The notes: generated by a model from the sequence alone, not told the origin. Positions 25,819-34,667 are shown, counted from the first letter of the stretch. The stretch: 35,825 bases of DNA from Bacteroidales bacterium (GCA_016287875.1 JAEEXQ010000015.1:1-35825); one strand, 5' to 3'. Translations and numbers: made by a program.

Positions 25819-27801
25819 TCAGTCTTCTTTTTTCATTTTTTCTTTCAGCATCCTCTGATGCTTCTGCAGGGCAGTCATCTCCTTCATCACGGGATACTGC
25901 TCCTCGGCGGAAAGGCCTTTCAGCGAATGCCTCAGTTCGGTGAGGCGGTAATCGATGCGTCTTTCCGCAAGGGTGAGCATAGCCTTAGGGACATAGGCTG
26001 CCAGCCAAGACTGCTCGGAGCGCATCGAACTCACCAGGCGCTTCATCGACAGCTGATATTTGCTGGTGGAGAATTCCCCTGCGATGTCGGCGACCAGGCG
26101 GTCGGGAGAATCCAGCAAGGCGCGGATTATCTCCTCCTGGGAATGCCCGGCATAGTAGAGCTCCATATAGGCCGCAAAGGTACGGCGATATCCGGAATTC
26201 GACAAGGGTTCTCCTGTAGATTCTATTGCGGAAGATATAAAATCGGCTACCGTATCCACCGTTTCGGGATCGTAGAACTTGGAATCGGTCTCGAAATGCA
26301 GTTCCTCGCAACCGTGTTGCAGCAGGAAAGTGAGTATGTCCTCCTCTACCGCGGCCAGGGTCTTGTTCTCCGGCACGTAACGCCCTGCATTGCGGGGTTC
26401 TTCCACCGTAGCCCGGTCGTCGTACTCAGGGGCGGGAGCGGGCTCGGGAGCACCGTCGGCGGAAGAGCGTGCACGTTCGCGCTCGCGGCGTTCATCCTCC
26501 AGCAGGCGATCGCGCGTGGCCTTCACGCGGTTGAAGATGATCTCAGGAGCCACGTCGAACTTCTCGGCCGCCGCATTCACATACACCGAACGCTTGACCG
26601 CATCCGGTATGCGGGCGATGGTGTCGGCGATGTCGTTCACGAAGTTGGCCTTCTTCAGAGGATTCCCGGCAGCCTCCCCCAAGAGTATTTCCGACTTGAA
26701 ATCCAGGAAGTCCTTGGCGTTGTCCGCGATGTATTTCTGCACCTCCTCCAGCGAACGCCCGCGGCTGAAGGAATCGGGGTCCTCCCCGTCGGGAAGAAGC
26801 ACCACGCGCACGTTCAGGCCTTCGTAGAGTATGAGGTCTATATCTTTCAGGGATGCGTGTATGCCGGCGCCGTCACCGTCGTTCATCAGCAGTATGTTCT
26901 CGGTGAACTTGCCTATCAGGCGCACCTGCTGGGTGGTGAGGGCCGTGCCGCAAGGGGCCACCACATTGTGGATACCCAGCTGCTGCATCATCACATAGTC
27001 GATGTTCCCTTCGACTATTATACATTCGTTCTGCCGGGAGATGTCGCTCTTGGCGTAGTAGATACCGAAGAGTATGTTGCTCTTGCGGTAGATCTCAGTA
27101 TCCGGAGAGTTGACGTATTTGGCTGGATTGTCGGCCTTGAGGGTACGGCCGCTGAAGGCTATGGTACGCCCGCTCACCGACTGTATGGGGAACATCACCC
27201 TCTCGCGGAACTTGTCCGTTAGGGTGCCATCCTCGCGCTTCACCACCAGCCCGGCGTCGATCAGGTACTCATCCTTATAACCTGCCTTGCGGGCGGCCTG
27301 CAGAAGGTCATCCTTTCCCGATGGGGCCCAGCCGAGGCCGAACTTGGCAATGGTCTCGTCTTCCAGGCGGCGGGAATGATAGTAGGCAAGGCCCACGTCC
27401 TTCCCCTCCCCATCCTTCATCTGGTCCACGAAAAACTTCTGGGCGAACTCGCTCACCAGCATAAGGCTCTCGCTGCGCTGGCGGCTGGCCAGCACTTCGG
27501 GGGATTCTTCCTCCTCGACCACCTCTATATTGTAGCGTTTTGCAATGTAGCGCAGGGCCTCCGCATAGGAACTGTGCTCGTGCTCCATCAGGAAGCCGAC
27601 GGCTGAACCGGACTTGCCGCAGCCAAAGCACTTGTAGATACCTTTCGAGGGAGATACGTAGAACGAAGGTGTCTTCTCCTGATGGAAGGGGCAGCAGGCC
27701 ACATAGTTGGCCCCGCGGCGCTTCAGCGTCACGAAATCCCCCACTATGTCCTCAATACGGACGGTGTTCAGGATAAGGTCTACGGTATCTTTATTTATCA
27801 T
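25819..27801 (-). CDS. dnaG: DNA primase
   Basis: The 660-residue DnaG makes RNA primers for replication. The N-terminal zinc-binding domain has CPFH (Cys37, His40) and CFGC (Cys58, Cys61). The TOPRIM core contains IIVEGNIDYVMMQQ and MNDGDGAGI, the latter slightly different from the common DGDxAG arrangement. A variable linker (about 430-490) leads to the C-terminal helicase-binding region. The start is an ATG at 27801. The first 53 bases after the initial A are repeated exactly 736 bases upstream, where they overlap the recQ stop. The present start therefore lies on a rebuilt 5' end with its own -7 box, rather than coupled to recQ. The first 18 residues are identical to the N-terminus that can be read from the other repeat copy. 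Confidence 0.96.
   Translation of the reverse strand: MINKDTVDLILNTVRIEDIVGDFVTLKRRGANYVACCPFHQEKTPSFYVSPSKGIYKCFGCGKSGSAVGFLMEHEHSSYAEALRYIAKRYNIEVVEEEESPEVLASRQRSESLMLVSEFAQKFFVDQMKDGEGKDVGLAYYHSRRLEDETIAKFGLGWAPSGKDDLLQAARKAGYKDEYLIDAGLVVKREDGTLTDKFRERVMFPIQSVSGRTIAFSGRTLKADNPAKYVNSPDTEIYRKSNILFGIYYAKSDISRQNECIIVEGNIDYVMMQQLGIHNVVAPCGTALTTQQVRLIGKFTENILLMNDGDGAGIHASLKDIDLILYEGLNVRVVLLPDGEDPDSFSRGRSLEEVQKYIADNAKDFLDFKSEILLGEAAGNPLKKANFVNDIADTIARIPDAVKRSVYVNAAAEKFDVAPEIIFNRVKATRDRLLEDERRERERARSSADGAPEPAPAPEYDDRATVEEPRNAGRYVPENKTLAAVEEDILTFLLQHGCEELHFETDSKFYDPETVDTVADFISSAIESTGEPLSNSGYRRTFAAYMELYYAGHSQEEIIRALLDSPDRLVADIAGEFSTSKYQLSMKRLVSSMRSEQSWLAAYVPKAMLTLAERRIDYRLTELRHSLKGLSAEEQYPVMKEMTALQKHQRMLKEKMKKED
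27748..27800. repeat. 53-bp direct repeat, copy A (5' end of dnaG)
   Basis: This 53-base stretch is identical at every position to 28484-28536. It encodes DnaG residues 1-18 except for the first base of the start codon. Flanking bases differ immediately on both sides (T at 27747 against A at 28483; T at 27801 against C at 28537). It forms one border of the A+T-rich insertion. Confidence 0.95.
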
Positions 27802-27809
27802 GCTTTACG

Positions 27810-27817
27810 CAAATATA
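27810..27817 (-). promoter_or_regulatory. Candidate -7 box for dnaG supplied by the insertion
   Basis: The minus strand reads TATATTTG, matching TAnnTTTG, nine bases before the dnaG ATG. The box lies within the inserted segment, so the insertion may have given dnaG its own promoter. No -33 TTTG is present at the usual distance. Confidence 0.42.
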
Positions 27818-27874
27818 ATTGTTTTTTCCCCAGAGAAGATACTTCCGTTTCCATCACTGACATCAAGAATAAAA

Positions 27875-28471
27875 CTAATGAATGTAACCATCAGAAATCT
27901 TCATGACTTGATTGTCCGGCCCAGTTAATTCGAATTCAAACAAACATTCCGGGCAATCATAAAACCTTACATTTTGTTCCTTAAACTCTTTCACTAGATT
28001 ACCAACGGAAAAAGATATCCATCCTTGAATATCCCAGGCCGATGTTATTTTATTATGGTTAAACTCAACAACGCCGGCAGGCTGACCATTAATAATAAGA
28101 CTGGTATCCCGAAATGGGCTCATGCCTATCATTCTCCACTTTAAACCATTAGTAAATAAACATGAGTCAATAGTTAATCCGAACGCCAATAATGCATCGC
28201 GACTACCACGCGGTTTCGTAGATAGATAATATGATGCATAATAGATTTTCATAACAGAATCAGAAACGCTCAAAACATATTTCCTATGCATCATTCCATT
28301 TCTAAGGGCCATTAGACGCTCATGATACTCTTCTCCATCAAAACGAAACCCTTCATCAAACGAATAATAATCCCCATAATCTTTCCACGAGGATTTGCTT
28401 TTCGAGCACGATGGTACTAGAACTATCAATACAAAAAGCAAACAAACAGAAAGAAATAAACGGAATCTCAT
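27875..28471 (-). CDS. Small lipoprotein of unknown function on the recQ-dnaG insertion
   Basis: From the ATG at 28471 the product has 198 residues and opens with a lipoprotein signal, MRFRLFLSVCLLF through VLVPSC (Cys22). The mature part has no recognised domain. It is Tyr-, Ser- and Lys-rich, with a CPEC pair near the C-terminus (YDCPECLFEFEL). The frame also opens upstream at a GTG at 28537 in the second repeat copy. From there it would start with the first 18 residues of DnaG, then SDII, then the lipoprotein. That GTG overlaps the recQ stop (GTGA), so ribosomes leaving recQ could enter this frame, and a DnaG-tagged form is possible. Codon use is A+T rich compared with its neighbours, suggesting transfer. 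Confidence 0.72.
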   Translation of the reverse strand: MRFRLFLSVCLLFVLIVLVPSCSKSKSSWKDYGDYYSFDEGFRFDGEEYHERLMALRNGMMHRKYVLSVSDSVMKIYYASYYLSTKPRGSRDALLAFGLTIDSCLFTNGLKWRMIGMSPFRDTSLIINGQPAGVVEFNHNKITSAWDIQGWISFSVGNLVKEFKEQNVRFYDCPECLFEFELTGPDNQVMKISDGYIH

Positions 28472-28483
28472 AATGATATCAGA

Positions 28484-28536
28484 GTCCTCAATACGGACGG
28501 TGTTCAGGATAAGGTCTACGGTATCTTTATTTATCA
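28484..28536. repeat. 53-bp direct repeat, copy B (dnaG 5' end at the recQ stop)
   Basis: Exact match to 27748-27800. It abuts the recQ stop: the minus strand reads GTGATAAATAAAG, where TGA ends recQ and GTG would be the original dnaG start. This is probably the ancestral junction side. Confidence 0.95.
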
Positions 28537-30747
28537 CGATGCAATGTCGCAGAGGAACTTGATGCGGATGAGGCGAATCTCCAGCTCTTCGAAGTCCCCG
28601 CCGAGTGCGGAGATGGCGTCCTCGACAGAGTCGGATTCGGCTTCGGAGCGGAAGTAATCGTAGATATCCTCCACATCTTCCTCATCGTAGTTTTCTTCGA
28701 TGTAACAATCCAGGTTAAGCTTGGTGCCGGTGGATACTATGCCCTCGATCTCGGATACCAGTTCCTCGAGGTCGAGGCCCTTGGCGGAGGCAATGTCCTC
28801 CAGATCCATGCGGCGGTCTATGCTCTGGATTATGAAAATCTTGTTGGCGCTGCGGTTGGGGGCCGATTTCACAACGAAATCGTCCGGACGGGTGATGTCG
28901 TTCTCCTCGACGTACTGCGCTATCATCTTCACGAACTCGGCGCCGAACTTGCGGGCCTTGCCCTCTCCCACACCCTGGCAGTTCTTGACCTCGTCGATGG
29001 TCACGGGGTAGAGTATGGCCATGTCCTGCAGGGCCGGGTCGCCGAAGATAATCCAGGGCTGAAGCTTCAGACGGCGGGCCAGGTCCTTACGGAGATCCTT
29101 CAGCATCTTCAGCAGCACCTCGTCGCATCCGCCCCCGCCGCGCACGGCATTCACTGCCGCAGCGGCATCGTCGTCGTCGAAGTCGTCGGAGCCATCGTCG
29201 GTGAATACGCCGTCCTGCACCAGCTCCAGCTTCCAGGGGTTCGCCAGGAACTCCAGGCCGGACTCCGTGACCGAGATAAGGCCGTAGGATTCTATTTCCT
29301 TGTCAAGCAGATGATGCACCACGCCCTGATGTATGACGGTAATCCAGAAGCGCTCGTCGTGGGCGCTGCCCTTGCCGAAGAACTCCAGTTCGTCGTGCTT
29401 GTAGCTCTTTATCAGGGCCGTCTCCTTTCCGGAAAGGATGCAGGCAAGGTGCTCCACTTTGAAATGCTCCGGGAGGCTGGTGATGAGGTCGATGACCAGC
29501 TGCATATCCTTGCGCCCGTCGAATACGGGTTTGGGATGCAGGCAGTTGTCGCAGCAGCCGCAGTTCTCCTTGTCGTATTCCTCGCCGAAATAGTTCAGCA
29601 GAAGTTTCCTTCGGCACTGCCCGGATTCGGCGTAGGCCACCACCTCGTTCAGCAGCTGGCGGCTGATTTCCTGCTCCGCCACCGGCTTGCCCTGCATGAA
29701 CTTCTCCAGCTTGCGTATGTCCTTGTAGGAGTAGTAGGTTATGCAGATGCCTTCCTCGCCGTCGCGGCCGGCACGGCCCGTCTCCTGATAGTAGCTTTCG
29801 ATGCTCTTGGGGATGTCGTAGTGGATGACGAAGCGCACGTCCGGCTTGTCGATTCCCATTCCGAAGGCGATGGTGGCCACTATGACATCTATCTCCTCCA
29901 TCAGGAACTTGTCCTGGTTCTCGGCGCGCACCTTGGCCTCCAGCCCGGCGTGATATGGCAGGGCGCGGATGCCGTTGATGCTCAGGAAGGCCGCCATCTC
30001 CTCGACCTTCTTGCGGCTGAGGCAGTAGATGATGCCCGATTTGCCGGGATTCTGGCGGATGAAGCGGACTATATCCTTCTCGGGCTCGACCTTGTTGCGT
30101 ATTTCGTAGTAGAGGTTGGGCCGGTTGAAGGAGGATTTGAATATGACCGCATCCTGGATGCCGAGGTTCTTGAGTATGTCGCTCTGCACCTTGGGTGTTG
30201 CCGTTGCGGTGAGGGCGATGATTGGCGAACGCCCTATTTCGTTCACCAGACTGCGGATGCGGCGGTATTCCGGACGGAAGTCGTGCCCCCATTCCGAAAT
30301 ACAGTGCGCCTCGTCCACAGCATAGAATGATATCTTGATTTCCTTGAGAAGGGCTACGTTCTCTTCCTTCGTGAGGGATTCCGGAGCAACATAGAGAATC
30401 TTGGTCCTGCCGGCCAGCAGGTCGGCACGGACCTCGTCGATTTCCTGCCTCGAAAGGGACGAGTTCAGGAAATGCGCTATGCTCTCTTCGCCGTTCACGA
30501 AGCCGCGCAACACATCCACCTGGTTCTTCATAAGTGCGATAAGCGGAGAGATCACGATTGCCGTGCCCTCCGCCACCAAGGCGGGCAACTGGTAACAGAG
30601 GCTTTTACCTCCCCCGGTCGGCATCAGCACGAAGGCATCGCCGCCGTTGAGAAGATGGTTAATCACCTGCTCCTGGTCCCCCTTGAAAGTGTCGTACCCG
30701 AAGAAAGTCTTCAGCGTGCTATGTATTTGCGCGGAGTAGTCTTTCAT
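28534..30747 (-). CDS. recQ: ATP-dependent DNA helicase RecQ
   Basis: The 737-residue helicase unwinds DNA 3' to 5' in recombination and fork repair. Walker A MPTGGGKSL is near residues 42-50 and the DEAH box at 145-148 (AVDEAHCISEWGHDFRPEY). The aromatic-rich loop and the helicase C-terminal motif TGRAGRDGEEG follow. The RecQ zinc site has CRRKLLLNYFG and CGCCDNC. A winged-helix and an HRDC-like region follow the core. An additional acidic C-terminal segment (about 640-737) makes it longer than the E. coli protein. It starts nine bases after the DUF1015 stop. Its TGA stop overlaps the GTG of the dnaG-derived repeat, indicating former translational coupling to dnaG. Confidence 0.96.
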   Translation of the reverse strand: MKDYSAQIHSTLKTFFGYDTFKGDQEQVINHLLNGGDAFVLMPTGGGKSLCYQLPALVAEGTAIVISPLIALMKNQVDVLRGFVNGEESIAHFLNSSLSRQEIDEVRADLLAGRTKILYVAPESLTKEENVALLKEIKISFYAVDEAHCISEWGHDFRPEYRRIRSLVNEIGRSPIIALTATATPKVQSDILKNLGIQDAVIFKSSFNRPNLYYEIRNKVEPEKDIVRFIRQNPGKSGIIYCLSRKKVEEMAAFLSINGIRALPYHAGLEAKVRAENQDKFLMEEIDVIVATIAFGMGIDKPDVRFVIHYDIPKSIESYYQETGRAGRDGEEGICITYYSYKDIRKLEKFMQGKPVAEQEISRQLLNEVVAYAESGQCRRKLLLNYFGEEYDKENCGCCDNCLHPKPVFDGRKDMQLVIDLITSLPEHFKVEHLACILSGKETALIKSYKHDELEFFGKGSAHDERFWITVIHQGVVHHLLDKEIESYGLISVTESGLEFLANPWKLELVQDGVFTDDGSDDFDDDDAAAAVNAVRGGGGCDEVLLKMLKDLRKDLARRLKLQPWIIFGDPALQDMAILYPVTIDEVKNCQGVGEGKARKFGAEFVKMIAQYVEENDITRPDDFVVKSAPNRSANKIFIIQSIDRRMDLEDIASAKGLDLEELVSEIEGIVSTGTKLNLDCYIEENYDEEDVEDIYDYFRSEAESDSVEDAISALGGDFEELEIRLIRIKFLCDIAS

Positions 30748-30756
30748 AAAATCAAT

Positions 30757-32007
30757 TTAATCCAAAGAATGAATCGCCAGCCCGGAACGGAGCTTAGGCT
30801 CGAACCAGGTAGTCTTCGGAGGCATTATATTGCCGGTGTCGGCAATGTCGGTGAGCTGCTTCATCGACACGGGATAGAGTGCGAAGGCCATTGCCATTTC
30901 GCCGCTGTCCACGCGCTTGCTCAGCTCGCCCAGTCCGCGTATGCCTCCTACGAAATCGATGCGCTTGTCCGTCCTCAGGTCCTTGATACCGAGGATCTTG
31001 TCGAGCACAAGATTGGAGAGGATGGTGACGTCCAGCACACCTATGGGGTCGGAGTCGTCGTAGCGCCCGGCCTTGGCGGTGAGGGAGTACCATTTGCCGT
31101 CGAGATACATGCTGAAGTTATGCAGGCCTGTGGGATTCTTTGCCTCGCTCCGTATGGGTTCAAGGTCGAAATCCTCCTCCAGGGCCTTCAGGAAAGCCTC
31201 TTTGGAAAGGCCATTAAGGTCTTTCACCACACGGTTGTAGTCGATTATCTTGAGATGGCTCTCGGGGAAGCATACGGCCATGAAGTAGTTGTACTCTTCC
31301 TTGCCGGTATGGTTCGGGTTGTGGGCCATCTTCTCTTCGCACACGCGGGCGGCTGCGGCAGTACGGTGATGGCCGTCGGCCACGTAGAACGCGCTCACCT
31401 GGGTGGTGAATATCTCCGTTATGCGGGCCACGGTGGCATCGTCGTCGATCACCCAGAACTCGTGGCCGAAATTGTTCTCGTCGATGAACTTGTATTCGGA
31501 GGAGCCTGCCACGGTCTTGGCGACTATGGCGTTCAGCTCCGCATTGTCCTTGTAGGCGAAGAACACGGGCTCGATGTTGGCGTTCTGGATGCGCACGTGC
31601 ACCATACGGTCATCTTCCTTGTCCTTGCGGGTAAGTTCGTGCTTCTTGATGAGACCGTTCTTGTAGTCGGCGGCGTGGGCACAGAGCACTATTCCGTACT
31701 GGGTACGGCCGTCCATCGTCTGAGCGTACACATAGTAGCAGGGCTTGGGGTCGCGTACCAGCCAGCCGCGCTCCTTCCAGAGTTTGAAGTTCTCGACCGC
31801 CTTGTCGTAGGTGCGCTGTTCGTGCTCCCCGGCGATGGGATCGAAATCAATCTCGGGCTTGGTGATATGCAGCAGGCTCTTCTCCCCCGCCATCGCCTTG
31901 GCTTCGGCAGAGTTCAGCACGTCGTACGGAGGTGCTGCCACCTCGGTGACTATATTCTTGGGAGGCCTGATGGCCTCGAAGGGTTTGACTGTTACCATAA
32001 TCTTCAT
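30757..32007 (-). CDS. DUF1015 family protein linked to serine biosynthesis genes
   Basis: The 416-residue cytoplasmic protein belongs to DUF1015. The blocks PPYDVLNSAEA near the N-terminus, IKKHELTR (about 120-127) and ADGHHRTAAA (about 210-219) are family hallmarks. The last resembles the Gly/His/Arg box of ParB-like folds, which is inference. It follows serA after 22 bases, and a hairpin fills nearly all of that gap. The start is the ATG at 32007; an ATG three codons later is an alternative. Position after serC and serA, with no serB in the window, suggests a role in serine metabolism, possibly on phosphoserine or serine. No activity can be assigned from sequence alone. Confidence 0.9.
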   Translation of the reverse strand: MKIMVTVKPFEAIRPPKNIVTEVAAPPYDVLNSAEAKAMAGEKSLLHITKPEIDFDPIAGEHEQRTYDKAVENFKLWKERGWLVRDPKPCYYVYAQTMDGRTQYGIVLCAHAADYKNGLIKKHELTRKDKEDDRMVHVRIQNANIEPVFFAYKDNAELNAIVAKTVAGSSEYKFIDENNFGHEFWVIDDDATVARITEIFTTQVSAFYVADGHHRTAAAARVCEEKMAHNPNHTGKEEYNYFMAVCFPESHLKIIDYNRVVKDLNGLSKEAFLKALEEDFDLEPIRSEAKNPTGLHNFSMYLDGKWYSLTAKAGRYDDSDPIGVLDVTILSNLVLDKILGIKDLRTDKRIDFVGGIRGLGELSKRVDSGEMAMAFALYPVSMKQLTDIADTGNIMPPKTTWFEPKLRSGLAIHSLD

Positions 32008-32024
32008 TGCCGGCCTGACCGGCA
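32008..32024 (-). promoter_or_regulatory. Hairpin in the serA-DUF1015 gap, against the start codon
   Basis: TGCCGG and CCGGCA form a perfect six-base stem with a five-base loop. The stem ends directly before the DUF1015 ATG at 32007. In the message it could lower or tune initiation of the downstream gene or protect an RNA end. No T-run follows, so it is not a terminator. Confidence 0.45.
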
Positions 32025-32029
32025 GTCTC

Positions 32030-32950
32030 CTATTTGTTTACCTGGAACCTGGTGTTTCCGGTGGCAAAATAATCCACTATCTGGTTGGCAGCCGCGAGAC
32101 CTGCGTTCACGTTAGCCTCTGCAGTCTGGGCACCCATCTTCTTGGGCGTAGCGAACACGCGCAGGCCGAACTTCTCCTGGAGGACGGCAAGATTGTCGGG
32201 GGCGACATCCGTCACATACTTGAGGTCCGGACGCTCCTCGAGAGCTTTCTCCAGGCCTGCCTCGTCGATGACCTCCTTGCGGGCGGTATTCACGAGCGTG
32301 GCGCCCTTAGGCATCTTGGTGATAAGGTCGTAGCCGATGCTGCCGATGGTGGAAGGAAGGGCGGGGATATGCAGGGAAAGATAGTCGCTGCCGGTATAGA
32401 GTTCGTCCAGCGTGTGCACGGGTTCGGCTCCTCCGGCAGCTATCTGCTCGTCGCTGAGGAAGGGGTCGAGGGCCTTGACTTTCATTCCGAGGGCCTTTGC
32501 CTTGGCACCTACCAGACGGCCCACATTGCCGAATGCCTGGATGCCGAGGGTCTTGCCCTGGACTTCGGAACCGGTTGCGGGAGTGAACTGGGTACGGGCC
32601 ATGAATATCATCATTGCGATGGCGAGTTCCGCCACGGCATTGGAATTCTGGCCGGGGGTATTCATCACCACCACGCCGTGGGCGCTGGCTGCCGCGAGAT
32701 CCACGTTATCGTATCCGGCACCGGCGCGCACCACGATCTTGAGTTCCTTCGCTGCGTCGAGCACCTCGGCGGTCACCTTGTCCGAACGGATGATGATGGC
32801 ATTGACGTCGGCGACGGCCTTCACGAAATCTGCCTGCTCGGCATACTTCTCGAGAAGCACCACCTCGTGTCCGCCTTTCTCGAGTATATCTTTGATCCCG
32901 GCCACAGCTGCTGCGGCAAAGGGTTTCTGGGTTGCTATGAGAACTTTCAT
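32030..32950 (-). CDS. serA: D-3-phosphoglycerate dehydrogenase, short lysine-type
   Basis: SerA oxidises 3-phosphoglycerate with NAD, the first step of serine synthesis. At 306 residues it is the short type without ACT or ASB regulatory domains. [12 protein letters not shown] and [10 protein letters not shown] (Arg224) are family blocks. The usual catalytic-His block TPHIGAS reads TPKKMGAQ, so Lys270 replaces the histidine. The NAD-binding loop reads AFGNVG instead of GxGxxG. The His-to-Lys change is known in the type IIIK enzymes of Bacteroides relatives and Entamoeba, so this should be active rather than degenerate. The start overlaps the serC stop by four bases (ATGA), placing it in one operon with serC. 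Confidence 0.93.
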   Translation of the reverse strand: MKVLIATQKPFAAAAVAGIKDILEKGGHEVVLLEKYAEQADFVKAVADVNAIIIRSDKVTAEVLDAAKELKIVVRAGAGYDNVDLAAASAHGVVVMNTPGQNSNAVAELAIAMMIFMARTQFTPATGSEVQGKTLGIQAFGNVGRLVGAKAKALGMKVKALDPFLSDEQIAAGGAEPVHTLDELYTGSDYLSLHIPALPSTIGSIGYDLITKMPKGATLVNTARKEVIDEAGLEKALEERPDLKYVTDVAPDNLAVLQEKFGLRVFATPKKMGAQTAEANVNAGLAAANQIVDYFATGNTRFQVNK

Positions 32951-34020
32951 TTCTTGAGAGCTTCGAATTCTTTCATTGCTGCAGTAAGAGCCTCGACATC
33001 CTCCTGGGTGCAGGCGTTGTAGAGCGAAGCGCGGAATCCGCCGACGGAGCGGTGACCCTTGATGCCTACGATGTTCTTGCTCTTGGCGAAGGCGAGGAAC
33101 TCATCCTGCAGTGCCTCGTATCCGGGAGCCATCACGAAGCAGACGTTCATTATGGAACGGTCTTCCTTCTCGGCGGTGCCGACGAACAGAGGGTTGCGGT
33201 CAATCTCGGCATAAAGCGTAGCGGCCTTCTTCTCGTCGATCGCGTGGATGGCGTCGATGCCGCCGATGCTCTTGAGCCACTTCAGGGTCTCGTTCATCAC
33301 GAAGATGCTGAACACGGGAGGGGTGTTGAACATCGATTCCTTGTCGAGGTGCACGCGGTAGTCGAGCATCGTGGGGATGTAGCGGCTGACCTTGCCGAGG
33401 CTGTCCTTACGAATGATGGCGAATGCCACGCCGGCAGGGCCTGCGTTCTTCTGGGCACCGCCGTAGATCATCGCATACTTGCTGACATCTACCTTGCGGC
33501 TGAGTATGTCGGAGGACATATCGGCGATAAGGGGAACCGGGCAGTCTAAATCGTGCTTGATTTCGGTTCCGTAGATGGTATTGTTGGTGGTGATGTGGAA
33601 ATAGTCCAGGTCGGAAGGGATTTCATATCCCTTGGGAATATATGTATAGTTCTTATCCTTGGAGCAGGCAATGGCGTAGGCATCTCCCAGACCCTGTGCT
33701 TCCTTGAGTGCCTTATGCGCCCACACGCCGGTGTCCAGATAGGCAGCCTTCTTCTCGAGGTAGTTCATTGCCACATAGAGGAACTGCAGACTTGCTCCGC
33801 CGCCGAGGAACACGGTTTCATAATCCTCGGGGATGTTCAGGATCTCGCGCCAGAGGGCACGGGTCTCGTTCATCGTTTCCTCCCATTCCTTGGTCCTGTG
33901 AGAAATGGAAATAAGTGACACTCCGGTACCCTTGAAATCGAGAAGGGCCTCGCGGGCATGTTCGATGGCTACCTGCGGCAGAAGACAGGGGCCTGCGTTG
34001 AATACATGGATTTTGCTCAT
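32947..34020 (-). CDS. serC: Phosphoserine aminotransferase
   Basis: SerC converts 3-phosphohydroxypyruvate to phosphoserine using glutamate and pyridoxal phosphate. The 357-residue enzyme has the family opening [21 protein letters not shown] holds the cofactor phosphate, and the Schiff-base lysine is Lys191 in [19 protein letters not shown] and [14 protein letters not shown] bind the substrate phosphate. Its ATG overlaps the stop of the YigZ gene and its stop overlaps serA, both by four bases. The first two steps of serine synthesis are therefore translated together. Confidence 0.96.
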   Translation of the reverse strand: MSKIHVFNAGPCLLPQVAIEHAREALLDFKGTGVSLISISHRTKEWEETMNETRALWREILNIPEDYETVFLGGGASLQFLYVAMNYLEKKAAYLDTGVWAHKALKEAQGLGDAYAIACSKDKNYTYIPKGYEIPSDLDYFHITTNNTIYGTEIKHDLDCPVPLIADMSSDILSRKVDVSKYAMIYGGAQKNAGPAGVAFAIIRKDSLGKVSRYIPTMLDYRVHLDKESMFNTPPVFSIFVMNETLKWLKSIGGIDAIHAIDEKKAATLYAEIDRNPLFVGTAEKEDRSIMNVCFVMAPGYEALQDEFLAFAKSKNIVGIKGHRSVGGFRASLYNACTQEDVEALTAAMKEFEALKK

Positions 34021-34664
34021 AGCATTAAATTGATTTTATCTTTAAAGATACCTAAATTTTCGATATGTTCCAAAAACTTCCTCTCTTTTGAGAGAGGAAC
34101 CTCGATTTCGAAGCGGCAATCCCCTGCGAACTCGCGGGCGGCGACCTCCAGACCCAAGGACTTCAGTTCCCCCATCACCTGGGGCATCAGGGCATAGTCG
34201 AAAGCGATGCTCCAGCGGCGGGCTGCCGTCTTCTGGACCAGTTCCGCCTTGTCCAGGGCATCCGCAGTGGCGGATTTGTAGGCCCTGATAAGCCCGGGGA
34301 CACCAAGCAGGATACCTCCGAAATAGCGCACCACGACCACCAGCACATTCTGCAGCCCGCGGGAATCTATCTGCCCCAGGATGGGACGGCCGGCAGTGCC
34401 GGAAGGCTCCCCGTCGTCGTTGGCACGCCACAGGCCTTCCTTGGCGAGCGCCGGCCCGTCGGGACCGTCCTCTACCTTGGCTATCCTGTATGAGAAACAA
34501 TGATGCCTCGCGGCGTGATGCTCCTTGCGTATCGCGTCCACGATGGGCTTGACTTCCTCTTCCGAGGAGATGGGAAATGCGTAGGCGATAAAACGGCTGC
34601 CGCTGTCTTTGAACAGACCTTCGGACTGTGCGGCTATGCTCAGATATTTATCGGGCGAAAGCAT
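34017..34664 (-). CDS. YigZ/IMPACT family protein
   Basis: The 215-residue protein belongs to the UPF0029/YigZ family, relatives of the eukaryotic translation regulator IMPACT. The N-terminal domain shows [31 protein letters not shown] and [21 protein letters not shown], read here as separate family blocks. A C-terminal DUF1949-like ferredoxin fold follows. I start at the ATG at 34664. The frame is open for a further 680 bases upstream, but those codons lie antisense to the next gene. A -7 box three bases before this ATG supports the choice. It heads the ser operon and overlaps serC by four bases. Its cellular role is not established. Confidence 0.9.
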   Translation of the reverse strand: MLSPDKYLSIAAQSEGLFKDSGSRFIAYAFPISSEEEVKPIVDAIRKEHHAARHHCFSYRIAKVEDGPDGPALAKEGLWRANDDGEPSGTAGRPILGQIDSRGLQNVLVVVVRYFGGILLGVPGLIRAYKSATADALDKAELVQKTAARRWSIAFDYALMPQVMGELKSLGLEVAAREFAGDCRFEIEVPLSKERKFLEHIENLGIFKDKINLML

Positions 34665-34667
34665 AAC

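Larger units (their letters stand above)
27801..28483. mobile_element. 683-bp A+T-rich insertion between dnaG-derived direct repeats
   Basis: This segment separates two exact 53-bp repeats at the recQ-dnaG junction. Three 60-base stretches counted by hand (27841, 28081 and 28381 onward) are 33%, 43% and 40% G+C, clearly below the flanking recQ and dnaG genes. It carries one lipoprotein gene and a -7 box pointing into dnaG. I find no recombinase, transposase or terminal inverted repeats. The simplest reading is an integrated element or cassette that duplicated, or carried in, the first 53 bases of dnaG. How it moved is not visible. Confidence 0.65.

Noticed and set aside
30472..32115. 547-codon open frame on the plus strand across recQ and DUF1015
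   Set aside because: It spans two well-supported minus-strand genes and the gap between them, and shows no family motif.
32030..32950. serA as an inactive or broken gene because the catalytic His is missing
   Set aside because: Lysine at this position is a known active variant in this lineage, and the rest of the enzyme is intact.
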